Shown: positions 12,136 through 24,143 of the stretch, piece after piece
How positions within the stretch are numbered: the stretch's first letter is position 1
Layout of the letters: each line of letters opens with the position of its first letter
From: Culex pipiens pallens
Lineage: Eukaryota; Arthropoda; Insecta; Diptera; Culicidae
Direction: 5' to 3'
Length of the DNA stretch: 64,000 nt
Assembly (NCBI RefSeq): GCF_016801865.2
Contig: NC_068937.1
Location: 129,494,117-129,558,116 of the forward strand
Made by a program: the position numbers and the translations under genes
The notes under the pieces: generated by a model
The model's database searches: none
The model's input: the letters and a program-made list of their open reading frames with translations, nothing else
Told to the model about the DNA's origin: nothing

Positions 12136-15100
12136 GGTTTAAAAAAATAATCCAAACGTGTTATTCTGTTTGCTCATATTCATCATAAAATGTAACTCTC
12201 GTTCTCGCGTGTGAGATCCTGCAAATTATTCTCTCATGCACTCGTTCTCTCGCACAACTCTGTCAGGATCAGAGCTGAAAATGTCAGGGGTCCTGACTCG
12301 AAAATCGGTGACGCTGACTCGAATTTTTTAGATCCATTCACTAAACCGCAAAACCGTGACATAAACAAACCCGACTCAGTCGTGAGTGCCCTAGCTCACT
12401 GAGCAGCTGCAATGCGAGGCAGTAGTCGACCAACGCTCATTCGACGTTGCACGCACACACATAAAGAAACAAGTTTTTACACAAAAAGTTGGTATTTATG
12501 CGTGAAAATGTAATTTTGAATATAAGTTATGGTTGTTTTAAGTGTTTTGCACAGTCTAGAACAATTCAATTGTTGAAAAATAGTCAAAATAGTGTTTAGA
12601 GAGGATTTTACGAGTCAGTCATACGACACGAATTGAGTGAGTGTAGCTCATTTTTTCACGTCTCTCATTCTCCAGCAGCCGACCGGCACGAGTCAGGCGG
12701 CAGTGGTTGAACGGACACAGTAGGCTTACAGTCAAATGCTAGCAGTGAACTGACATTTTGGTTTGCTCCATGTGTACGCTGGGTTGGAAACATTTTGCAG
12801 GCCTGGTCAGGATCTCAGCATGCCGCAGACTTCTCTTACTTCCTCCCCACGATGGTAGGCAACAGCCGGAACACGAGGAAGAGAAGGAAAAGAACGAGGA
12901 AAATCCCCCTCGCCAAAAAGGGAAAAGCTCACCTAATTTCGTGTGCTTTCGCGTATCCTATGATGTAAGAAGAGAGCTCTGTTCACTCGTTCGCTCGATG
13001 GTCGGCCGATGCCTCCTCCTGCTGTGGGTTCTCGATTTTCGGTCGATTTCGGGGTCGAAAATTATCGCTTTTCTTTGATAAATTTGCACACGTTCACCCA
13101 CTGTAATTTGATTGATCGCACTAATCCTACTACACTTGCCCCAACACCCAGTGTGCTATCACAGTTGCATACTTTGCAGGTGCTGCTGCAGAATCGAGAA
13201 TCGGTCGATTTTCTTTCGATTTTCGCTGCTTATAGATCCATTATTTGGGACGATTTTCACACACACACTCACTGGCGAATTATTCTCACGTGGGTGTATG
13301 TGGGGAACGCGTGTGAAAGAGTGGGATGCACTCACTCTATTATTCCTTTTCTTCCTACGGGAAATCAGATTTTTCTTTTCACAGATTTACGGGGTTTTTT
13401 CCCACGAAACTTTTTTCCGCCCAATTTATGCCCCAAATCCTACCAAATGCTCCAATCCTGTGGGTGATGATGGGTGGTGGTCGTGCCTTGTGTGGGTGCT
13501 GGTGTGACTGGAACCGTTTTTTTTTTTCTCTCCTTCCTCGTTTTACTACTTTGTGCGGAACCCCCGGAAGAGACACCCCTTGGCGCGGCCACGATCACTG
13601 CCTGACTGACTGAACTCGGACCACTCTGGATGGAGCCTCCTTGACGATTTTGGGGGAGCTTCTTCGCCACGGAAAGCTACTCGCGAGCGGGGGCATCGGA
13701 ATTTCTCCGGAAATGAGAGCCTACTGAGTGAGGAGAAAGGAGAGTGAGTGGTTGGGAAATGAGTTTCTGAGAGGAAGAGAGCCTTTTGCACAGTGGACGC
13801 AATTCATAAAAGAAAGTTAAAAAATTATCCATACAAAAACAACAAAAAAAAAATTCACGGCTTAAACATCAAATCTTGTTCCATTTCGACAAGTTAATCA
13901 ATTGATAACTCAAAAACGAAAACATGTAGAAAAGATTCTCTTTTCGAAACAAGTTCTGAAAAGTAGAATTTTTCAGTACTCAAATGAGTGCTTCATTTTA
14001 GAACATTTATTTTTGGTGATGAAAAGTACTCTATTTCATCTTTATATAATGACATAAACATCAGTAAGTATTGAGCACGAGTCGTACATTTTTAACAACG
14101 AATTGAATAAATACGACGACTGCTGAAAAAAAAACTAGATTTACAACTAGTAGTTACAACTTTTATTTTGCAAAAGTGAGCCATTTCATCATTCGAGAAC
14201 GACAGAAAAAGTTTTACGACGGAACTGGAAAATAAACATTTTTGATAGACAAATTTTATAATTTTAATTTAAATTAAAATTTTTAGGATGAAAATTCAGA
14301 ACATGTATTTTTTTTCTTATTTTGCAATAATGTATGATTTGTTTTTTCGTAAAACTTCAATTCTTCAATTTTTTTTTTCGAGAAGTTGTTTTTTATTGTT
14401 TTCTTGTGTTAAATCAAGAATTTTTGTTTAAAAATTCCTCAACGTATTCTTGTGATAATCACTCATTCCCATTTCGTTTCTTCTCAGGTTTCTAGCCTTA
14501 AAAGACACTCACTATGTTTGCTTTTTTTCGCTCTCTTTCCACCATAAGTTGCCAAAATAACGATCTCAAAGCACCCCCGTCCAAATCGAACATCGTATTT
14601 TTGTCCGATATTTATGTGTCCAGAGTATCCACAACCCTTGTGGAACCGGCCCTCCAAGCCCCCCCCATCACCACTTCCACCGGAATCGTTAATAGTACGC
14701 TAACGCGATTCGTATTCATTAGTGGCCAATGCTAATGAGTTGATGGAATTAGTTTTCTTCTTGTTTGGGGAGAGCGAGCTCCTCACCACTCGAGTGGCGA
14801 TGTCATAAATCGACAAATCTGTGTGGGAGGAAATCATTCGTGGGAAGGGGGTAGGGGTTTGGTGGGAAATTATTGTTTATTTTTTTGGTGTCGATTTTGG
14901 TTTTGGTCGCGACGAATACCACAGACAAAAAAACTTCTGTGACATTCTCTGATTTATGTTTTAAAATTATCAAAAAATGTTTAATTAATTTTAAAATATC
15001 ACTCAGCTTTTCAATCTGATTTTAATTACCACAATTCATAACTCCCGGAAACGCAGCACAACAAGCCAACCATGTCAACTGCCGTGTAAACGATTCTCGG

Positions 15101-16331
15101 AACCAATTAGGTGACCATATCAGGTTCGTAATCACGCAATCACATGTTTTTACTCAATAGAAGGAAAAAAGGGCGCTGCTTCACGGTTGCGTGCATCGCG
15201 GCGCAAACTTCCGCCAACGCAACGCCTCGATGTATGTGATCCCACAACATTTAATAAATTTAACCTCACAACAAGATTAGCTTTGCTACTTTTAAAATCC
15301 CCGCTAAACAAATTGACCGCGTGACGATTCAACCGCTATTCATAGTCATTATCTTTTCCTTTTTTTTCTTCGATGTCATTTTCCCACTGCTCTTCAACGG
15401 TTTTGTGCTGATGTTGTCAGATGGGACCTCATTACGAATTCTGCACGATCTTGGCGATTTATCAGCAGATTAGGCGCTTGCTTCCTTGAAAGGCACCCGG
15501 TGTCCTTCGTTGGGCACGGCTGTGAGCAGCAAAGCAAATTTGATTCCGACGCAACGGCGACGTGGCGAAGCCAGTGACTTATTTTTGTCAATTTTGGTTG
15601 GGAAGTCTGCTGGAGCAAAGGTCAGACGTAAGTCAATTAAAAATGGTACATAAATAAATAGCAACCACTGCTTCCAAGAAACTTCAACTCTGGATTGAAT
15701 TGCAAAAGGTCCTATCTGCATAGGAAACCCATGACTCATAGGTTGTTTTGAAAATTTTATCTAGAACTGTTTAATGTTGGATTGATGAATTTGATAATAG
15801 AAAGGTCGGTTTGTCTGTGATTGACGTTTAGTTTAGTGAAGTTAATATAATAGAAACCAAAGAAATTTCGCCAAAAAGGCTTTTATGAGATATTAATCAA
15901 AACATTTATCTAAAGGAAATTAGTAGGAATTGAATAGTTAAATAAAGGGCGACTCTTGTCAAAAATACTCACTATTTGAGTAAGTTTTTATACAACATAA
16001 CATTAAACACATTTTTGGACATCTATAACTTGACAAAAAGACCATTTATTGAGCTGTGACACAGGATGTTTGAAATATAACTTGACAGTGTTGCCGATTA
16101 TTTTGGAAAAATATATTTTTATGTATTTTCTGAGGAAGGAAACTTGTAACCGCTTTTTTCTTTCTACCTTTTAACTATACTAAAATAATAAGAAACGGCA
16201 TTTAAAAAAAATCTCATACTCATACGGTTGTATTGTTACCTCGAAATTTAAATCTAAGGCAGCCATCCTGAGAAGAACCCATGACTTTCCGCTTATGAGG
16301 CGAACCCCGGAACCATACAGTAGGTTGGCAT
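12136..16331. other. Intergenic, no gene supported
   Basis: The stretch 12190-12740 is less AT-rich and repeatedly carries GAGTCAG/GACTCAG motifs and TCTCTC runs; it could be promoter-like or the remnant of an element, but nothing decides between these. The overlapping frames at 12758-13790 lack motifs and read through simple sequence. 14514-14735 and 15150-15739 also look like chance frames. Confidence 0.4.
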
Positions 16332-16401
16332 TACACTCAACCTCCGGTAATTGGTCACATTTACGTTCGTTTGACAACAAATGGTGTCAAACAATCGGGA
16401 T
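16332..16401. repeat. Fragment of a TIR element (CACTCAACC ... GTTTGACA family)
   Basis: ACACTCAACCTCCGGTAATT resembles, inverted, the sequence just after 18364. TTCGTTTGACAACAAATGG is the inverse of GTTTGACACCAACTG...GAACG at 18210-18240. A related half-site also lies at 51008-51050. It is a diverged copy of a small terminal-repeat family without clear outer boundaries. Confidence 0.45.
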
Positions 16402-18200
16402 TTCAATGTACTTTAGTATTAATTTAAATTATGTATGAGAATGTGTTATTTTAAATATTTTTTCTGCGATTTTTATCACGAATGGTTCAGAGTAATCAAC
16501 CACAAGCGAAGAAAAAAACGAGACTCTTCATAATCTAACCAGCAAACCCACTTCAAAGCCCAGACAGGCCGGCATCAATAAGTTAAAGTTTTGTGCTGTG
16601 CGCTACCATAAATTAAAGTCATCTAATAAATGGAAAATCGCTCGCTCTTGACAATGCGACACAACCCTCCCGGATTTTAGGGGTTCCTAAGAGCTCTCTG
16701 TATTGTTGTGTTTCACCACCGTCGTGCTCAAAGATTTACAAAATAAAAAAAAACGAAAAAGAAGAAAACGCAAACATGGGCGACGACAACGTGGAAGAAG
16801 AATAAAAAATTGGTTGGAAATATTTATCAAAAGTGGGTAATAAAAGGAAATGTGAAGGGAAAAGGGCTGCTTTCTGTGAATTTCATAGATACAATGATAA
16901 AGAAGAAGACGCCTGCAGCCGCCGACAGTCGAGCAAACCCTTTTATCGAAAGGGATCTCTGCCAGAGAGAAGTGAAGCCTTAAGGCGGAAAACGCTTTCC
17001 ATCCCGGCTTCAATGGATGTTGTCGTTTGCATTCGTAACGTACCCCCTAATTGACTGCTGAACTGGAAGTGGTACGATTGTGTCGGGAGATGCGGCGATT
17101 CCGGGAAAATTCGAGTTCCATCCGTCGATGAGTTTGCTAGAAACGCTTTTCGGCAAATTTCAGCAACTCCTCCTACAAGCCTCGAATCGGTATTGTCCTT
17201 TTGTTACATCCAACAAGGTCATGGTCCACGCTATCGATCTTCTGAAGTGATCTGGACCAGGGGTGGAAAAGTTCACCCTACACTCAAAGGATGCCATGAC
17301 AATTTCCAACCCTGCCACGCCACGGAATCAATGGATTTGACTTTCCGCAGGTCACTTCGTCTCTAAACGAAGCTGTCAAAAACTGCAACCGGAGCGAACA
17401 ATCAACAAAAACTGTTGCTTTAACACCTATTATGGTCCATTGTGTCGCAAAGTCGGCGCGGCCTCTCTGTTTTTCCATCTGACATTAATGCCCTTTCGCC
17501 GCAAAAAGAGCCCCGGAGGTGGGTGGAGAAAGCCTCACAAAGGCCGCTGCCGAAGGCGGCATTTCGCCATAGAGGGCCCGAAAACGTCATTCCAGAGTGC
17601 AACCGATTATCGGCCCTTCGTACGACCTCTTTATTGTCGCAAACGGTAGTGTGCAAAAAAAGAACAAAAAAAAAAACCTCTGAAACAAGACATCAACCTC
17701 TAACCTTTGTAAAAAGACATCAAAGTAGCCCGGGCAGCAGCCAGAACAACACACTTCAAAAAGGGCCGATTCCGAATTTTCCCATTTGCTGCCCTGAAAT
17801 GTCATCGCCTGGCATCAGAGAGTAGTCATTATTTATGTTTGTTTGCTAAACTTTTAAAGCTGCTGCTGAGCCGGCGTCGGTCGATGAAACACACCGAGAA
17901 GGTCGGTCAGTTGGAACTTTTAAACTACGGACCCCTTTGATGTGGTTGCGAATTCTGACAGTGACAGGGTTTTGAGGCAACTGTGCCAAATTGATGCGGT
18001 ATTTTATGCATTGCCTTAATATACATTTTAAATTTAACCTCAACAACAATTTACATAACATTATTTTAAATTTCAATATTTAATATTGAGAATTTTTTAA
18101 AAACAAATTCACCGAAAATTGAGTTTGTTGTTAAATGATAATTCATTTAACTCTGGCAGCTTTAACCTGCTTGGCCCTAAAAATTTAGTTGCTAATTTAC
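16402..18200. other. Intergenic, no gene seen
   Basis: Frames at 16687-17054 and 17284-17825 overlap one another on both strands and show no domain. No RNA gene or bounded repeat was recognised. Confidence 0.4.
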
Positions 18201-18202
18201 TA

Positions 18203-18361
18203 CCCCGATGGTTTGACACCAACTGTTGTCAAACGAACGGGGTCACTTTTTAGATGGAGTTCACACACACTATCAAACGTTTGATTTGATAATGTGCGTG
18301 AGCGCCGTGTAAAAAGTGACAGTTCGTCACTCTTTAGTTTGACTTTGACCAACCAACGGGG
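18203..18361. repeat. 159-bp TA-flanked MITE, CCCCG ends
   Basis: The ends are CCCCGATGG and its inverse CCAACGGGG, with TA on each side (18201-18202 and 18362-18363). GTCACTTTTTA near 18241-18252 pairs with AAAAAGTGAC near 18311-18320 as subterminal inverted repeats. Immediately right (18364-18418) is a fragment of a related family ending GGGGGTTGAGTGTACAC. Confidence 0.6.
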
Positions 18362-18809
18362 TACAAACTATAAAAGTGTCAAACGAAAAAGTTACCAACC
18401 ACCGGGGGTTGAGTGTACACATAGCGATAAAGCTTATGCTGAGCAACACGATACAATTTAAAAATTTTCGGTCTGCGGCCATTAGGAGTTTTTAGCATAA
18501 AATTTTTAATAAATTTGTTTTGAACATGTTTTAAGTTAAGAAAATACTTTTTAAAATGGCAACACTGCATTATTTTTTAAAATAGTTTAGCACTGTAAAT
18601 GTCAAAAATGTGTATGACTTTCTCTTACTAAGTCATCATTTTTTTAACAAATTGCGAAATTTCGCATTAAAAAATTCTTATAAAATGCGATTTCTATCAG
18701 CTTTTCGAATACAAATTTTATTGTCAAGCAAAAAAATCGCGCCCTATTTTTTAAAGAATTTCTGAGAAGGGTGGACAAAAACTTGAAATGAAATTTGTAT
18801 TTGCCTTAA

Positions 18810-19281
18810 CATTCCAACGCCCAAGGCTCCAAAAAAGTTAGAACGGTAACTTCAGCTCAATGGTTCTCGGGCATAACTCAACCAATCAAGATTATTCTTC
18901 TTTCTAGTGATTTGTTAGGTTGTCTAGATGATTCTAGAACTTTGCAGAACTTAATTTGATCAAATTTGTAATTTTTGCGATCAAAAACATCGTTCCAACT
19001 TTTTTTTCGAGTGCAAAAAAAAATTCGCCGAAAATTCCGCGGAGGCCCTTGTTTTAAAAAAAGGTGGAACGTTGGTTTTGGTCACCGAAATTACAGATTT
19101 GTTCAAATCAAGTCCTGCAATATTTTAGGATCATCTAGACATTCTTACAAATCACTAGAAACAAGAATCGTCCCTATTGGTTGAGTAATGCCCGAGAACC
19201 AGCGAGTTGAAGTTACCGTTCCACGTTTTTTGGAAGGCTTGGGCGTCCGTGTAAGTTGGACATGCGTTGGGCGTTCCAGTG
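18810..19281. mobile_element. TTAA-flanked palindromic MITE (piggyBac-like)
   Basis: TTAA occurs at both boundaries (18806-18809 and 19282-19285). The terminal repeats are CATTCCAACGCCCAA and, inverted, CACTGGAACGCCCAA. Farther in, the arms share GGTAACTTCAGCTC, GGTTCTCGGGCAT and TTTCTAGTGATTTGT as inverse copies for about 200 bp. TTAA duplication is characteristic of piggyBac-type insertion; the assignment rests on that alone. No transposase frame is present. Confidence 0.7.
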
Positions 19282-19285
19282 TTAA

Positions 19286-19816
19286 AGAAAAATAATGAAT
19301 CGAAACTAGGGGAACGGCATCTAATTCCAGCGTGCCTCCAATGTTGCCAAATCAGCAATTTGACATTCAATTACAGCTCATTAAAAGCGTTTTCAATTGA
19401 AATCGAGTGATAAATAGCTCAATAAGAAGTGAACAAGCAAGTTTCTATCAACAGTTTGCAAAATTGGTTGTTTAAATAGTGAAAATGAGCAAATTGGACG
19501 GAATTAGGAGCGAGTGCTTAACCTGCCAAACATACGAGAATTTCCCCTGTTAAGTTTTCCTCTGATTTACTTTTAGCCCAGTTGATTGAATAACTTTATG
19601 CGTATAGCTTGAATTTTTGAATTAATGAGCAACTTTGGTCTTACAAAAACTTTTCTTATTATTTGTTTTTAGGTTTTTGCTTCATAGGGTATTTGTCCCT
19701 ATTTTGGGCCTACTAAACCGAGCTCACTTTTTATTTCATGTATTCTCAAAGGCTGCTATAGCCAGTCTTGCTTTTATTACATGAATAAGGTGGTTTTTTA
19801 ATGCTAATGCTCTTAC
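19286..19816. other. Intergenic, no gene seen
   Basis: AT-rich spacer between two palindromic elements; nothing bounded or coding was recognised. Confidence 0.45.
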
Positions 19817-20880
19817 GAGCAATTCCAGCTCAAATCAGGAATTTTTCTGGTACTTTTGTACCCGACCCTCTCCGATTTCAATGAAACTTTGTAGACATGT
19901 TATCCTAGGCCTATATAAGCCATTTTTGTGTATATGGAGCCAATAGTACTCGAAAATAACATTTGAGGAGGGTGTAAGGTATTTAAATATTTTTGTATTT
20001 TGTAATTTAAAAATTACTGTATCTAGAAGCCGTTGCGTCGTATCAAAAAGTGGTCAAAGACAAACTTGTAGGAAATTGGACGGGCTTTCTGAAAAAAATA
20101 CACTGAAACAAAAATACACGCCACATCTATGAGATTTTTTGATTTTTAAGTCTAAAACTTAAATTTAAAGGTGATGTCACGTTTTTTTTCGTTCAAAATT
20201 TTTTAAGGAATAGCCTAAAATGTTACCAAAAGACTGACGAAAAATGCAGGATGGTATATCACTCCTAAAAAAATACAAAAATCATTTACTCAAACAGTTT
20301 TTTTGAAAAGTGGTCTAAACGTCAAAATTTTTAAAAACCGGTAGTGGCAATCGATTCCCCAGACAATTTTACATAAAAATCTTTATATTGACCATTGTCC
20401 TATGTCTAATCCTTGGGAAGATACAGCGGTTTTGAAAATAAAAATGTTGAAAAAACGGGTTTTTTTATTGTTTTTGGGAATTTCTAAATGACAGACTTGG
20501 TTTTTTAGTCTCGTAAATATTTTTACCGGAAAGCTCGTCCAATTTCCCATAAGTTTGTCTTTGACAGCATTTCAATTGGATGTAAGGGCTTACAGATATA
20601 AGCTTAACTACATTGCTAATAACTGAAAATAGAATATTTTTTTCAGTGTGGTAGAAACCTGGATAGTAAATTTGCTTACGTAAATATAAAAACGAGTCAA
20701 ATCAAAAAGCTGTCAAAGGCAAACTTATGGGAAATTGGACGAGCTTTCTGGTAAAAATATTTACGAGACTGAAAAACCAAGTCTGTTATATAGAAATTCC
20801 CAAAAACCACAAAAAAACCCGTTTTTTCAACATTTTTATTTTCAAAACCGCTGTATCTTCTCCAGGATTAGACATTCAGC
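19817..20880. mobile_element. Long-palindrome element, GAGCAATTCC ends, 3'-truncated copy
   Basis: A complete left arm starts GAGCAATTCCAGCTC at 19817 and runs to about 20600. A partial right arm (about 20690-20880) repeats it in inverse, including AGCTCGTCC/GGACGAGCT and the CCGCTGTATCTTC segment, then stops. The missing outer part of the right arm is not found beyond the LINE fragment at 20973, so it was lost rather than merely displaced. It is non-coding. Confidence 0.7.
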
Positions 20881-20972
20881 ATTCTCTTATAAAGAAATAT
20901 TCCATAGGCCTTCAAGTTGCAAAAATGTGTTGAAGCATAATGTGAGTTGTGGGATATTAATTTAGTGAATTT

Positions 20973-21193
20973 TTTTAAGGTATCCCTTTTCCCTTTTGTA
21001 CATGTAGGACCTCCTACATTTGAAATCACTGAATAGCGAAAGCTACAATATTTCATGAATAAATGAAAGTTGCTAGTATTTAAAATTGAGGTGAAAAGTC
21101 ATCGTTTGTGATTGGACACTCAATAATATTTTAACTGAATGAATGTACATGGAAAAGAAATTTGAATAAATATAAATTAAAAAAAAAAAAAAA
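20973..21193 (+). mobile_element. 5'-truncated copy of the Juan-like LINE
   Basis: This 221-bp segment matches the last part of the full-length element (26799-27017), with only about two differences apparent by eye, and ends in poly(A). An 11-bp direct repeat, TTAGTGAATTT, flanks it (20962-20972 and 21194-21204), the signature of target-primed insertion. It contains only 3' UTR, so it has no coding capacity. Confidence 0.85.
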
Positions 21194-21311
21194 TTAGTGA
21201 ATTTCTATATTGAAACCCGTCTGGAGAGTGGTTAAGTTGTAGAAGGGCAAGAAAGCTGCATCATTTTTTTTTCTGAAAAAAAAAATAATTTGCTTTTCTA
21301 CTGAAAATTAA

Positions 21312-21614
21312 GACCGAGCCACGTAGCTTAGTGTTAACGCTAGATCGGGGTTCAAATCCCGGCTCGGACCAACACAACTGGTGATCGTTTCTCTTCTGGA
21401 TTCGATTGCTTTGTAAAGGGAAGATAGTGCATCGTCACAAGCTGGACCTTATCAACGGCACCTTAGGAAGGCGACCTACGCAAAGTCAACATAAACCTTA
21501 ACATGTTAACATTTAGTTGAGTAATAAACTGCCACTGAATCCGCTTTGTAAATGCCGGCCCCGATACTCTTCAGGGGTGTTCCCTTCAGGAACTGGGAAT
21601 AATTTACTTTACTA
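21312..21614 (+). mobile_element. tRNA-derived SINE
   Basis: The head looks like a tRNA: an A box TAGCTTAGTGTT near 21333-21344, an exact B box GGTTCAAATCC near 21350-21360, and GACCGAGCC...GGCTCGGACC pairing as an acceptor-like stem. The body continues to a tail ending TTTACTTTACTA. A 13-bp direct repeat with one mismatch flanks it (21299-21311 TACTGAAAATTAA; 21615-21627 TACTCAAAATTAA). The pol III promoter should be internal. It is non-coding and depends on LINE enzymes for movement. Confidence 0.85.
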
Positions 21615-21627
21615 TACTCAAAATTAA

Positions 21628-22511
21628 CCACACAAATTCATGAAATAGTTCCACACATCATACCACCCACCGGGAAGCCTCCCAACCCAAAGTCATCTTG
21701 CGAAATTTTCGGTCCGCACACGTATGGATTTCTCATGCAGATAAATCATGATTCCGGTTGAGCGAACCTGGAACCGCACAAAAGCAATTGGAAAACTAAT
21801 TCAAATGATGGGTGTGCAAATTAATTTCCTTTTCGTCTGATGTGCCCTACTTTTCCCACACACCGCAACATTACAAAATATATGTACAAAAACAACTCAG
21901 CAGCAGATCTTGATCCTGGCGGACCACGTGGTGGTCCGGGCACGAAAAGGACATTCCGTTTGCCATAATCGGCCCAGCAGGATGCTACCACAACACCACA
22001 CTGTGACGCTGACTGCTGGGGAAGTTATTGGGAAAAGCAGTAATTTGTTCTCACAGAGACGTCACACAGTTGGTGGCGCTGAGTGATTTCACACGATGTT
22101 TCGAATACCCCGGAAACTGCTGGAATAATTGAAAGTGATCGATCACGATGCAATTTAAAAATTGGGTCACAACATTTGCGGTGAGTAAACGTCGCTAATC
22201 CCTTTTAGGTCTAATTGAAGCTGATGGATTGGTTATCTGTTTGCTGACTGTAATGAGCCCAAATATATTGATCAAGATAGATTTCTAAACTTTTGACAAA
22301 CAGCAATGAAAATGTTGAATGTTGTCTAGTCAAGCCAATTTGCATCATTATTTCGTTCTGATAACGTATCGATTTCATCCGCCGGGCTCAACCAAAAATA
22401 GACCATCAGAGAAAATCAACCAACAACAAGCATGAAAGCTCAAACAGGGAACAACTGCCAACATAACAACTTCTCGTCACATAGAGCAACGGAAAGCAAA
22501 CCCACGCACCA
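21628..22511. other. Intergenic, no gene seen
   Basis: Unique-looking sequence between the SINE and the LINE target site. The frame at 22432-22626 crosses the LINE boundary and is not a gene. Confidence 0.5.
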
Positions 22512-22742
22512 GATTTGCGGTTCCCAGTGTCTTGCGAACCTTCGTGGTGAACGGACACTAGAGCTGCGGTATTTTTTACTACCTAAGCTCAGAGTTATTT
22601 CAAAACAAAATTCACAGTCTTTTTAAAGACTACCTGAGTTATTTTCCAAAATTCTAAACAGTCTTTTCAAGACTAACACCACCTGAAATTTTGTTGTATT
22701 TTACAAACGAAGCCATCTTTTTAAGAGAACTTTGCTTGCAAA

Positions 22743-24143
22743 ATGCGTCAAAACAAAGGTAAACGCAAATCTTCTGAAGATTTGGTCGTTACGTCGGTGA
22801 AGCGTTTGAACGCTAAACCGGCTAACGGAAACAGAAAAAGAAAACAGCCTCTTCTGAGGTCTGATTCTGATTCTGAATGTGAGGTCAATCCTCCAATTCC
22901 ATTGACAAACAGTTTCGGTGTTTTATCCGAAACTGATGACAAGGAACCTTCTCCTCGTACTGAGCCTTCTGCCGTCGAGAAACGAGTAAAGGCTCCGCCA
23001 ATTGTTGTGACTTCCGTCTCCGATTTGGCCAGCTTTCGAACGCAACTGAAGAATTGCAAGGAAACTTGCAATTTGAAGGTTTCGTTCCAGCTTGGTCGAA
23101 GAGGAGAATGTCGCTTGTTGACGGAATCTTTACAAGATCACCAAACTTTTGTTGGTTATTTGAAAAACCACAAACACAATTTCTACACGTATGAGACCAA
23201 GAATGCTCGGCCATTCAAGGCGGTCTTGAAAGGTCTCTCCAACGACTTGTCGGTGGATGAGATCAAAAATGAACTTAAGGTGTTGCTTGGCTTTGCCCCA
23301 TCCCAAGTAATACCAATGAAGAAAAAATCAAACGGGAATATTTCTCGCTTTGGTTTGACTTCACAATTTTATCTGATTCATTTCAACAGAAATGAAATCA
23401 ACAATTTGAAACTTTTGGACAAAGTACAGTTTTTGTTCCATGTACGGGTAAAGTGGGAGCATTTTAAGAAACATGGCGGTAATGGCCAGAATCTGACCCA
23501 GTGCCGGCGTTGCCAGGCATTCGGTCACGGTACTGATCATTGCGCCATGGTTCCAAAATGCATGATTTGCGGGGATTCTTCTCACGACAAGGACAATTGT
23601 CCCGTGAAAGAAGTCACCCAATTTAAATGTGCAAATTGTGGTGGAAATCACAAATCAAATTTCTGGGATTGCCCCATCAGAAAAAAGGTTTTGGATTCTC
23701 GTGCCAAGCATCAGCCGAAATCCAAACCGAAATTTTCTCAAAGTCAGGTTGTACCTGCATCCTTAAATCAAACGTTCGTGCTGTCTCACTCGAACAATGC
23801 TAGAAATACCCCTACCGTGGAAAAGTTAGGTAACAACAATGGCATTTCTTATGCTAACGTCGTTTCGGGTTCGGGTTCATCCACGAATTTTAAATCCTCT
23901 ACCAATTTTCAAATTGGGCAGGTACCTCAAATTTCATTTGAAAATTTTTCTGCTGGCAACGCTTTGGGATCTTCTGATCTCGGCGATGTTACGTTTGAAA
24001 AAATGACTTTTTTGCAAAACTCACTGTTTGGTTTGATTCAAACAATGAGTAATGCTACATCCATGATGGAAGCAATCCAGATTGGATTAAAATTTGCGAA
24101 TGATGTTGTTCTTACCCTGAAGTTTAATCATGGATCTAAGTAA
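22743..24143 (+). CDS. LINE ORF1, gag-like nucleic-acid-binding protein
   Basis: This 466-residue protein packages retrotransposon RNA in members of this clade. The N-terminal third is basic and low in complexity. A central region precedes three zinc knuckles at about residues 254-310: CRRCQAFGHGTDHC and CMICGDSSHDKDNC (both C-X2-C-X4-H-X4-C), then CANCGGNHKSNFWDC (C-X2-C-X3-H-X6-C). That triple array is typical of Jockey-clade ORF1. The ATG at 22743 follows the element's 5' UTR. The stop codon TAA (24141-24143) lies 11 bases inside ORF2, so ORF2 translation probably uses reinitiation or leaky coupling. No frameshift or premature stop is present. Confidence 0.9.
   Translation: MRQNKGKRKSSEDLVVTSVKRLNAKPANGNRKRKQPLLRSDSDSECEVNPPIPLTNSFGVLSETDDKEPSPRTEPSAVEKRVKAPPIVVTSVSDLASFRTQLKNCKETCNLKVSFQLGRRGECRLLTESLQDHQTFVGYLKNHKHNFYTYETKNARPFKAVLKGLSNDLSVDEIKNELKVLLGFAPSQVIPMKKKSNGNISRFGLTSQFYLIHFNRNEINNLKLLDKVQFLFHVRVKWEHFKKHGGNGQNLTQCRRCQAFGHGTDHCAMVPKCMICGDSSHDKDNCPVKEVTQFKCANCGGNHKSNFWDCPIRKKVLDSRAKHQPKSKPKFSQSQVVPASLNQTFVLSHSNNARNTPTVEKLGNNNGISYANVVSGSGSSTNFKSSTNFQIGQVPQISFENFSAGNALGSSDLGDVTFEKMTFLQNSLFGLIQTMSNATSMMEAIQIGLKFANDVVLTLKFNHGSK

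Noticed and set aside
13009..13791. Protein genes on both strands
   Set aside because: Mutually overlapping frames through simple-sequence tracts, with no homology-like motif.
22748..23214. Antisense genes within the LINE
   Set aside because: Shadows of ORF1, which has an intact zinc-knuckle frame on the + strand.
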